This document shows, in pieces, positions 1 through 6,461 of a stretch of DNA of 64,000 nt (positions are counted from its first letter, which is position 1; each line of letters begins with the position of its first letter). The DNA is from a virus. The position numbers were made by a program, and so were the translations under genes. Below the pieces are notes generated by a model, which saw only the letters and a list, made by a program, of their open reading frames with translations, searched no databases and was not told the origin of the DNA. The DNA lies in IMG/VR virus record IMGVR_UViG_3300002835_000030, positions 62,001-126,000 of that record, one strand, 5' to 3'.

Positions 1-26
1 TTCGAAAAAAATAATTTTAATATTCT

Positions 27-50
27 AAACCTATCGAATTCGATAGGTTT
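27..50 (+). terminator. Intrinsic terminator at left edge
   Basis: A perfect inverted repeat (AAACCTATCG with its complement around a GAATTC centre) is followed by seven T residues on the + strand. It probably ends transcription of a gene lying left of the window. The palindrome could also work on the - strand, but the T-tract favours +. Confidence 0.8.
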
Positions 51-65
51 TTTTATTTTATACGA

Positions 66-74
66 ATATTTATA
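66..74 (+). promoter_or_regulatory. ATATTTATA element (candidate late promoter)
   Basis: This is the first of 13 intergenic copies of ATATTTAT(A/T). It ends 4 nt before the start codon at 79, so if it is a -10 element the transcript would be leaderless or start inside the gene. Its promoter role is inferred from recurrence only. Confidence 0.4.
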
Positions 75-78
75 TTGT

Positions 79-903
79 ATGAATATTAAACTTACAGAGT
101 CACAATATAAACTATTAAAAGAGTTTAAGAAAAAAGCGTATTCTTTTGATTGGGATGATAACATATTGATTATGCCCACAATAATACATTTGGATTATAG
201 AGTTGGTAATACGGACACATATGTACCGGTTTCAGTTTCCACAGAACAATTTAGAAATGTTAGACATAAATTAGGTAATGAGTTTAGATATCTTAATAAT
301 GATATCACACAATCATTTAAAGATTTCAGAGATTATGACGCATTTATAGAAGACACAAAAAAGGCGTTATATCAAAATAAAATCGGACCTAGTTTTCAAA
401 AATTTAAAGAGTCGTTAATAAGTGGTAGTGACTTTTCTATAATCACCGCCAGATCCAATCCACCACAGGCGATTAAAGAAGGTATTAAAGTAATTATAAA
501 TAATGCGTTTAGTAATGTGGAAAGAGAAGAGATGGAAAAGAATCTTAATGGTTTATCTATAGATGAGTATTTAAATCTACAAGATTATCATCCTGTATCT
601 TCATCAGAGTTCGCCAAACAATTCGGATTAGAAAGTGTGTCAACTAGTCCCGAAGAAGGAAAAAAGATTGCTTTTAAGAGTTTTGTAGATAGAGTGGTAC
701 AACAAATATCGAATATAAAAGATGATGGAGAATTTGAGGGTATTAGTGTTGGATTTAGTGACGATGATTTAGAAAATGTAGAAGTAGTAGAAGATTTAAT
801 TAGAGATGAATTACAAGTCTTGTATCCCGAAATTAATTTTATCGTATATGATACTTCAGACCCAAAAGACACAAAAAAGAAAAGGATTATTATAAAAAAA
901 TAG
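79..903 (+). CDS. HAD-superfamily hydrolase-like protein
   Basis: This 274-residue protein carries HAD phosphohydrolase signatures: motif I as FDWDDN with D24 and D26 as candidate nucleophile and general acid, motif II as IITARSN (T123), and an acidic motif IV as GFSDDD (D228-D230). A phosphatase or nucleotidase role is plausible; the substrate cannot be told. The first residues (MNIKLTESQYKLLKE) resemble the leader of the 779-residue protein at 6462 (IISESQYRR), so it may be virion-associated. An unusually long insert sits between motif I and motif II (about residues 30-118). The gene follows a terminator and overlaps the convergent endonuclease gene by 14 bp at its 3' end. The family call is fairly sure; the function is not. 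Confidence 0.7.
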   Translation: MNIKLTESQYKLLKEFKKKAYSFDWDDNILIMPTIIHLDYRVGNTDTYVPVSVSTEQFRNVRHKLGNEFRYLNNDITQSFKDFRDYDAFIEDTKKALYQNKIGPSFQKFKESLISGSDFSIITARSNPPQAIKEGIKVIINNAFSNVEREEMEKNLNGLSIDEYLNLQDYHPVSSSEFAKQFGLESVSTSPEEGKKIAFKSFVDRVVQQISNIKDDGEFEGISVGFSDDDLENVEVVEDLIRDELQVLYPEINFIVYDTSDPKDTKKKRIIIKK

Positions 904-2497
904 AATAAACCAAATTACCACAATCATATATTCTATTATAACCTCTTTCAAACATAATTTCTTGTTCAGTTTTATTGGAATCAAAACCTTCTGAAACTAA
1001 TATATCTTTTCTAAATTTATATCTATGTTCTCTTTTTTTGTTGACTACATAATGATAGTTTGGTTTAGATGTATTTTTATAAACAAAACCTAATTTATTA
1101 TATAGATTACCATCACTCCATCTTATATCTGCATAACTAGTAATATTCGTTGGGTTATTCTCTTTAATAAAATGTTTTAATAATTTAGACGGACCACCAA
1201 TAACAGAATGATTTATTTTATTACAAAAACGTAATAACTCCCATTCGTAGTTAGAACCATTCATAACATTACGTCCTTTACCAAATGTCATTATAGATAC
1301 AAGTTCATCATTATAATACAAACCATAATTTATTTTACTACCAACACTACCTTGTATATGATTGTCATTTAGGAATTTAGTTTTTATTTTGGTTGGTACT
1401 TTTTTAATAATACATTTTCTACCATATATCCTATTATCTGTCAATCCCAATAGATTTTTAATTCTACTTTTCACAATTTCTTTCTTATTGTCCCATTCGT
1501 CCTCAAATATGTGAATTAAACGTATCCCTTCTTTATTACATTCGTTTGTTTTATCGATATGATATATTTTGTCTTTGAATAAGTCACAATGATAATATAA
1601 ACCATTTAACTCAAAACCTATATTCTTCTCTTTAACTAATATATCAATTTCTTTTCCATTTAATATATCTCTATCACTTGTTGTCACATCAAAACCTAAA
1701 TCACTTATAAAATCAGATAACTCTTTCTCTTTGATTGATCTTAACTCACTCACAGGATTACATAGGGTACAACAATTTAAATTATTGTCAAAACGATAGA
1801 ATAATAAACTTCTGTCAATGTCATAGTTTTGATTACACTTATCACATTCTAATGTAACATAACTACCCCTATCATTTATTATTTTTAATGTCTTATACTT
1901 TTTATTGAATTTTTTTAGTTTCGATATGATATTACTTTCTCTATTATTTTCTAATAATAAATTAGTGGATACACCATATTTTCTAATATTAGTTTTTCTC
2001 TTTTTTTCTTTTATACTATCTAACTTATTTGGGTTGGTGACACCTAATTTATTTTTAGTTTTATCTATAATGTATTTAGAGTCTTTGAATATGTTATCTA
2101 CACCATATCTTTCTAAATTTGTCTCCCTAACTTTATCCTTAACTGTTTTAGTATTCATAGGATGTCCACCATATTTTTTAGTGAATGTATCCTTTATCTT
2201 TTCTCTCTGTTCCTTAGATTGGTTATTACATTTTACTGAACAATATACTCCATACCCCTCTTTTAAACTTTTTTTAAATTTTAATTCCTTACCACAATTC
2301 CCACATTCTGGTTGTTCTATTATATTATTGATAAATAAAAATATCTTTTCTTTGAAGGGTAAATCATTGTTTAATTTATTTTTTTCCACAAATAAATTAA
2401 TATTGTCGAAAATATCTTTATAATTTTTTTTAATAAAATCTTCTCTGGTTTTATTTCCCGATTTATTATCTGATAAAAAAAATTTTTTATAATCCAT
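890..2497 (-). CDS. Homing endonuclease-like protein, Vsr/PD-(D/E)XK type
   Basis: This 535-residue protein belongs to a free-standing phage endonuclease family. It has an N-terminal zinc finger (C65, C68, C86, C90), then repeated 'KYGV-x-N' modules (about 105-190) typical of DNA-binding NUMOD-like regions, a second CxxC pair (ECDKC), and a nuclease core around residues 285-340 with EIDIL, FELNGLYYH and [11 protein letters not shown]. The core fits the Vsr-like / EDxHD fold. A conserved C-terminal region follows (NDNHIQG, then SVIGGPSKL). The C-terminal half is clearly paralogous to the proteins at 4080 and 36803. It points against its neighbours and lies between the HAD gene and the tail tube gene, as expected of a mobile intron-less endonuclease gene. 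The cleavage target is unknown but is likely near an allelic flank. Confidence 0.8.
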   Translation of the reverse strand: MDYKKFFLSDNKSGNKTREDFIKKNYKDIFDNINLFVEKNKLNNDLPFKEKIFLFINNIIEQPECGNCGKELKFKKSLKEGYGVYCSVKCNNQSKEQREKIKDTFTKKYGGHPMNTKTVKDKVRETNLERYGVDNIFKDSKYIIDKTKNKLGVTNPNKLDSIKEKKRKTNIRKYGVSTNLLLENNRESNIISKLKKFNKKYKTLKIINDRGSYVTLECDKCNQNYDIDRSLLFYRFDNNLNCCTLCNPVSELRSIKEKELSDFISDLGFDVTTSDRDILNGKEIDILVKEKNIGFELNGLYYHCDLFKDKIYHIDKTNECNKEGIRLIHIFEDEWDNKKEIVKSRIKNLLGLTDNRIYGRKCIIKKVPTKIKTKFLNDNHIQGSVGSKINYGLYYNDELVSIMTFGKGRNVMNGSNYEWELLRFCNKINHSVIGGPSKLLKHFIKENNPTNITSYADIRWSDGNLYNKLGFVYKNTSKPNYHYVVNKKREHRYKFRKDILVSEGFDSNKTEQEIMFERGYNRIYDCGNLVYSIFL

Positions 2498-2513
2498 TTT
2501 TTTAGAAATTAAG

Positions 2514-2522
2514 ATATTTATT
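2514..2522 (+). promoter_or_regulatory. ATATTTATT element upstream of tail tube gene
   Basis: This copy of the recurrent element lies 59 nt before the tail tube start and 16 nt outside the divergent endonuclease start. The surrounding TTTATTAATAAA is palindromic, so it could serve either strand. The 19-nt stretch starting here is repeated at 25670. Confidence 0.4.
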
Positions 2523-2581
2523 AATAAAGGTAAGAAAAAAAAATGATACTTACAATAATAAATATTAAAAAACTATAAAAA

Positions 2582-3070
2582 ATGGCAGATTTATTAATGA
2601 GAATGCCTGTTCCTTACGAACCGTTAAGAAAGAATAGGTTTATTTTGAGATTCCCAGATGAATTGGGGATTCAAGAATGGTGGGTTTCTACAACATCTAG
2701 ACCTAAGTATACAAGTACGGAAGTAGAAATTCCTTTCTTAAATACATCTACCTATGTAATCGGTAGATTTCAATGGGAAACTATTTCAGTTACATTTAGA
2801 GATCCAATCGGACCTTCCGCAACACAGGCGTTGATGGAGTGGGTACGTTTACATTCTGAATCAGTAACGGGTAGACAAGGTTACGCTGCGGGGTATAAGA
2901 AAGACGTAGAATTAGAAATGTTAGACCCAACTGGTGTTGTTGTTCAGAAATGGATTTTACAAGGAACTCAATTGAATGACGCAGATTTCGGAGGTTTAGA
3001 TTATTCATCTTCAGATTTGGCGGATATTTCTTGCACGCTCCGGTTTGATAGGGCGATAAATGTATTTTGA
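2582..3070 (+). CDS. gp19: Tail tube protein (T4 gp19-like)
   Basis: This 162-residue protein has the size and layout of T4-type gp19, the inner tail tube subunit that polymerises on the baseplate hub inside the contractile sheath. Recognisable features are the start (MPVPYEPLRKNRF), the conserved 'F...FP.ELGIQ.W.V....RP' segment, VTFRDPIGPS, an ALMEW helix, and a C-terminal DISCTLRFDRA strand. No sheath gene is visible in the window; it may lie to the left. The gene is followed immediately by a strong terminator hairpin, which suits a highly expressed late gene, and it is flanked on both sides by homing endonuclease genes. I am confident of the family assignment, made from pattern recognition without a search. 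Confidence 0.88.
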   Translation: MADLLMRMPVPYEPLRKNRFILRFPDELGIQEWWVSTTSRPKYTSTEVEIPFLNTSTYVIGRFQWETISVTFRDPIGPSATQALMEWVRLHSESVTGRQGYAAGYKKDVELEMLDPTGVVVQKWILQGTQLNDADFGGLDYSSSDLADISCTLRFDRAINVF

Positions 3071-3095
3071 GATTCCTTCATCGAATATAAGACTT

Positions 3096-3135
3096 TCCCT
3101 TTTATGTATATATTTATATATAAAAGGGATTTTTT
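3096..3135 (+). terminator. Strong terminator hairpin after tail tube gene
   Basis: The arms TCCCTTTTA (3096-3104) and TAAAAGGGA (3121-3129) pair perfectly. The stem extends inward by five more pairs including one G-U, and six T residues (3130-3135) follow. The T-tract abuts the ATG of the next gene at 3136, so read-through mRNA would hold that start in or beside the hairpin. Confidence 0.85.
3110..3118 (+). promoter_or_regulatory. ATATTTATA element inside the terminator hairpin
   Basis: This copy occupies the apical part of the hairpin at 3096-3135 and ends 17 nt before the endonuclease start. A transcript starting just downstream would lack the 5' arm and leave the start codon accessible. 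Confidence 0.45.
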
Positions 3136-4011
3136 ATGCAATTTAAATGTGAAATATGTGATAAGGAATATGATACATTATGGAGTTTATCTTCTCATAA
3201 TGTTAAAAAACATAAAATTAAACCGCAAGAAACTTTTATTAAACATAATTTAGAAGGTAAAACACCTGAATGTAAATGTGGTTGTGGTGAGACACCAACA
3301 TTCTTAGGAATTCAAAAAGGGTTTAGAGATTATATTAGAGGTCACGCATCTAGAATTAACAATAATTGGGGGCATAATGTTGACGCACAGAAAAAATCTA
3401 AAGATACACAAAGAAAGTTATATGGGTCAGGTGAAATTATAATATGGAATAAAGGGTTAACCAAAGAAGATGACGAAAGGTTAGATTATGGGGATAAGAT
3501 AAGTTCTAATTTAGAAAGGAATGAAAAAATTTCAAAGTCACTTAAGGGTAGAAAACGTCCACAGTATGTTTTAGATAAACTTAATGAAGGTATGAGAGAA
3601 TACTGGAGTAAGGAAGAGAACAAAGAAAAACAAAGTATTTTACAATCCAAAAGAGTAAAAAATAACCATCACAAAAATAAAACTTTATTAGAAAATTATT
3701 TTGAGTCTATACTAATAAAATTAAAGTTAAAATATATATCTCAATATACAATATGTGGTTATAATTTTGATTTTTATTTACCTAAATATGACTTAGTTAT
3801 TGAGGTTGACGGTGATTTTTTTCACTGTAACCCAAAAAAATATCCAGAAGGTCCTATATATGAATCACAAACTAATACAATAAATAATGATAAAATAAAA
3901 AATAATATCTGTGATAAAAGTAATGGTATAAGATTACTAAGGTTTTGGGAAGACGACATCAACAATAATATTGAGTGGGTGATTGATGAGATTAAAAAAC
4001 ATATAATTTAA
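3136..4011 (+). CDS. Zinc-finger homing endonuclease-like protein (DUF559/Vsr-like)
   Basis: This 291-residue protein begins with a C2H2-like finger (CEICDKEY then HNVKKH, residues 5-26) and a CKCGCGE knuckle near residue 55. A basic linker with SLKGRKRP follows, then a PD-(D/E)XK-like nuclease core: FDFYLPKYDLVIEVDGDFFH at about 208-228 and GIRLLRFWEDD near 270. The EVDG..H and 'R.LRFWE' pattern is that of Vsr/DUF559-type nucleases found in free-standing homing endonucleases. It is smaller than, and only distantly related to, the other three endonucleases here. It starts directly at the end of the tail tube terminator and runs co-directionally with the next endonuclease. Confidence 0.75.
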   Translation: MQFKCEICDKEYDTLWSLSSHNVKKHKIKPQETFIKHNLEGKTPECKCGCGETPTFLGIQKGFRDYIRGHASRINNNWGHNVDAQKKSKDTQRKLYGSGEIIIWNKGLTKEDDERLDYGDKISSNLERNEKISKSLKGRKRPQYVLDKLNEGMREYWSKEENKEKQSILQSKRVKNNHHKNKTLLENYFESILIKLKLKYISQYTICGYNFDFYLPKYDLVIEVDGDFFHCNPKKYPEGPIYESQTNTINNDKIKNNICDKSNGIRLLRFWEDDINNNIEWVIDEIKKHII

Positions 4012-4054
4012 AATTTTTTTTCACATAACCTTTTTATCCTAACAAATAATCCGT

Positions 4055-4063
4055 ATATTTATA
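4055..4063 (+). promoter_or_regulatory. ATATTTATA element upstream of second endonuclease
   Basis: This copy of the recurrent element ends 16 nt before the start at 4080, in a 68-nt intergenic gap that has no Shine-Dalgarno sequence. Confidence 0.45.
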
Positions 4064-4079
4064 AAAAAAATATAAGTAT

Positions 4080-5660
4080 ATGGATTTTTCTTTTTTCACC
4101 ACTGACAATAAATCTGGTTATAAGACTAACGAAAAGTGGTTTTCAAAAAATTATGTGGGTGAATATGATAATATTATAAATTATTGTTCTCCGTATGAAT
4201 TATCAACCTTTAAAGAAAAGATATGGTTTTATTATCATAAACTATTAGAAGTCCCAAATTGTAGTTGTGGAAAAAAAACTAAATTCAGTAATAGGTTAGA
4301 TAGGGGTTATAATGAATTTTGTTCACTTTCTTGTTTCAACAGTAATAACAGTGAAATGGTGAAAAGGATAAAAGATACGAATCAAAAAAAATATGGTGTA
4401 GATTACTATACACAAACTGAAGATTTCATAAAAAAACAAAAAAATACAAAAAAGGAAAAATACGGTGATGAAAACTACAATAATAAAGAAAAAATGTTGT
4501 CAACTAAATCATCTAAGTATGGAAATATAGGTTATAATAATTTTGATAAATATAAACAAACTTGTATGAATCTTTATGGTGTTGACAATTATTCGAAATC
4601 AGAAGAATTTAGACAAAAACTTAAAGAAAAAATAAATGAGAGGTATGAAGAATTAAACATTATTAATATTTCAAATGACTTAACATCTTTATCGATTATT
4701 TGTGATAAATGTGATGAAACATACGAAATTACACAAAATTTACTAAGGGAACGAAAAAAACATAACTATGAGTTATGTACAAACTGTAACCCAATAGGTA
4801 TGTCATCATCCTCTTCATATGAAAACGAATTATATGAAATTTTAACCCATTGGGGAGTTGGGGTGGAAAGACATAAAAAAATAAAAGGTGATAATAGAGA
4901 AATAGATTTGTTTATACCGAGTCACAACATAGGTATAGAAATTAATGGGTTATATTGGTACAATGAACTTTTTATTAATAAAGATTATCATTTTGAAAAA
5001 ACAAAATTATGTAGAGATAATGGTATTGATTTAATTCACGTTTTTGAGGATGAGTGGTTATGGAAAAAAGATATTGTATTATCTGTATTAAAAAATAGAC
5101 TTAATAACATAAATAAAAAAATTTATGGTAGGAAGTGTGATATTGTTGAGATTAGTTCCTCTATTAGTAAAACATTTTTAGATGAAAATCATCTTCAGGG
5201 TAACGTAAATACAACATTAAAATTTGGGTTATTACATAATGATGAATTGGTGTCAGTAATGACATTTGGGAAACGTAATGGTATAGGTAATGGTGAGGAA
5301 TGGGAATTAATAAGATTTTCCAATAAAATAAATTATAATGTGATAGGTGGGGGATCAAAATTATTTAAGTATTTCTTAAAAAAAATTAACCCTAAAATAG
5401 TAAAATCGTATTCCGATAATAGATGGTTTAGTGGGGGATTATATGAAAATTTAGGTTTTAAATATATACACGAAACAAAACCTAATTACTGGTATGTGAA
5501 AAATGATATGAGATATCATAGACTAAACTTCAAAAAAAATCGGTTGGTTGGTGAAGGTTTTGATAAAAATAAAACTGAAAAACAAATTATGTTCGATAGA
5601 AAAATATATAGGGTGTACGATTGTGGTAATAAACTATGGTTGTACGAACATATCATATAA
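4080..5660 (+). CDS. Homing endonuclease-like protein, paralogue of the 890-2497 gene
   Basis: This 526-residue protein shares the full architecture of the - strand endonuclease at 890-2497. Both open with 'DNKSG.KT', then have a zinc finger (C61, C63 and a C-S-L-S-C pair near residues 84-88), KKYGVD / LYGVDNYS repeat modules (about 105-185), a CDKC..C..C knuckle, and a nuclease core near residue 270-330 (EIDLF, IGIEINGLYWY, LIHVFEDEW). The C-terminal domain has DENHLQG, VIGGGSKL and SYSDNRW. All key core residues look intact, so it is probably active. It sits in the same cluster around the tail tube gene but on the opposite strand from its paralogue, which suggests separate insertions rather than tandem duplication. 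Confidence 0.8.
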   Translation: MDFSFFTTDNKSGYKTNEKWFSKNYVGEYDNIINYCSPYELSTFKEKIWFYYHKLLEVPNCSCGKKTKFSNRLDRGYNEFCSLSCFNSNNSEMVKRIKDTNQKKYGVDYYTQTEDFIKKQKNTKKEKYGDENYNNKEKMLSTKSSKYGNIGYNNFDKYKQTCMNLYGVDNYSKSEEFRQKLKEKINERYEELNIINISNDLTSLSIICDKCDETYEITQNLLRERKKHNYELCTNCNPIGMSSSSSYENELYEILTHWGVGVERHKKIKGDNREIDLFIPSHNIGIEINGLYWYNELFINKDYHFEKTKLCRDNGIDLIHVFEDEWLWKKDIVLSVLKNRLNNINKKIYGRKCDIVEISSSISKTFLDENHLQGNVNTTLKFGLLHNDELVSVMTFGKRNGIGNGEEWELIRFSNKINYNVIGGGSKLFKYFLKKINPKIVKSYSDNRWFSGGLYENLGFKYIHETKPNYWYVKNDMRYHRLNFKKNRLVGEGFDKNKTEKQIMFDRKIYRVYDCGNKLWLYEHII

Positions 5661-5676
5661 AAATTATTTAATTTCA

Positions 5677-5714
5677 TAAAAAAATCCTTATCATTAGTTT
5701 GGTCGGGATTTTTT
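5677..5714 (+). terminator. Possible weak terminator after endonuclease
   Basis: AAAAATCC and GGATTTTT can pair across a loop of about 20 nt, followed by T residues. The loop is long, so this is less certain than the other terminators. Confidence 0.45.
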
Positions 5715-5725
5715 GTTATTTGAGT

Positions 5726-5734
5726 ATATTTATT
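5726..5734 (+). promoter_or_regulatory. ATATTTATT element upstream of leader-tagged gene block
   Basis: This copy of the recurrent element lies 28 nt before the start at 5763 and downstream of the possible terminator. It would drive the 5763-11423 block. Confidence 0.45.
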
Positions 5735-5762
5735 AGTATATAATAGTATTTAAAAAGATGGT

Positions 5763-6458
5763 ATGAGAAAAATTAATAATATTAATGAACAAATAGGTAG
5801 AATGAAGTCCCTATTTACCGAAGAAAGAATGTTCGGTAATCTTGTGGAACAAGAAGAAAAAGAACTTGAGACTATTGAAATTATAGGAGATACCCCCAAA
5901 GTCAAACAAAATACTGATACACCAAAAGAAACTGAAACTGAAGAAGAAGTTAACTTAGATAAAAGAGGTTGTATAAAACACATAAAAGAAAAATTTAAAG
6001 AAGTTAATAGTTCTGGTGACGCACCAAAATGGAAACTTGATAATCCTAAAAGTGTTAAGACTATTGAATCGTGTTTAAAAACACATTATGAAACATTCCA
6101 AAAAGAGGGAATTTTTAAGGTGGGCGATGAGGCAGAAAAACTAATTGACTTATTGGAATTAAAAATAGAAAAACCTAAAGAGGTTGCGGATAAAGATATC
6201 ATTCAGATTAAAAATGATAAAGGTCGAGTTGTAATGTTGATTAAAAATGTTAAGGATAACCTATATAGATTTAGAGGTAACAAAGGTGAGGTTATATTTG
6301 ATAGTGCGAGGTCAGGTGGAGTAGGAAAGGTTAAATATTTCGATCCTCAGGTAGAAAGGTTTATAAGAAATCAGATGAGTTTGGGTAACAAAAAAATAAC
6401 TATCAACAAAGGAATGAACACTAAAGGACTCGATGTGGGGTCATTTACTGTAAATTAA
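5763..6458 (+). CDS. Unknown leader-tagged protein (candidate capsid-internal)
   Basis: I do not recognise a family for this 231-residue protein. Its first 30 residues (INEQIGRMKSLFTEE, then R.FGNLVEQ) align with those of the 595-residue protein at 9636 (LNEEMNRMKSLFGES, then R.YGNLEDK), while the rest of the two proteins differs. That is the pattern of a shared targeting or processing leader. NLVE-Q offers an L-x-E site of the type cut by T4-like prohead protease; a capsid role is therefore inferred. Residues 31-65 are acidic and low-complexity; a C-terminal domain (about 140-231) alternates short strands (DKGRVVMLIKN, GEVIFDSA). The start at 5763 is chosen because the ATG at 5758 is out of frame and stops at once. 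It precedes the 779-residue gene by 3 nt. Confidence 0.6.
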   Translation: MRKINNINEQIGRMKSLFTEERMFGNLVEQEEKELETIEIIGDTPKVKQNTDTPKETETEEEVNLDKRGCIKHIKEKFKEVNSSGDAPKWKLDNPKSVKTIESCLKTHYETFQKEGIFKVGDEAEKLIDLLELKIEKPKEVADKDIIQIKNDKGRVVMLIKNVKDNLYRFRGNKGEVIFDSARSGGVGKVKYFDPQVERFIRNQMSLGNKKITINKGMNTKGLDVGSFTVN

Positions 6459-6461
6459 TAT

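Noticed and set aside
1905-2423. + strand frame of 172 codons opposite the first endonuclease
   Set aside because: It is Phe/Leu/Ser-rich and hydrophobic throughout, as expected for an antisense shadow of the Lys/Asn-rich endonuclease gene; the - strand protein has real zinc-finger and nuclease motifs.
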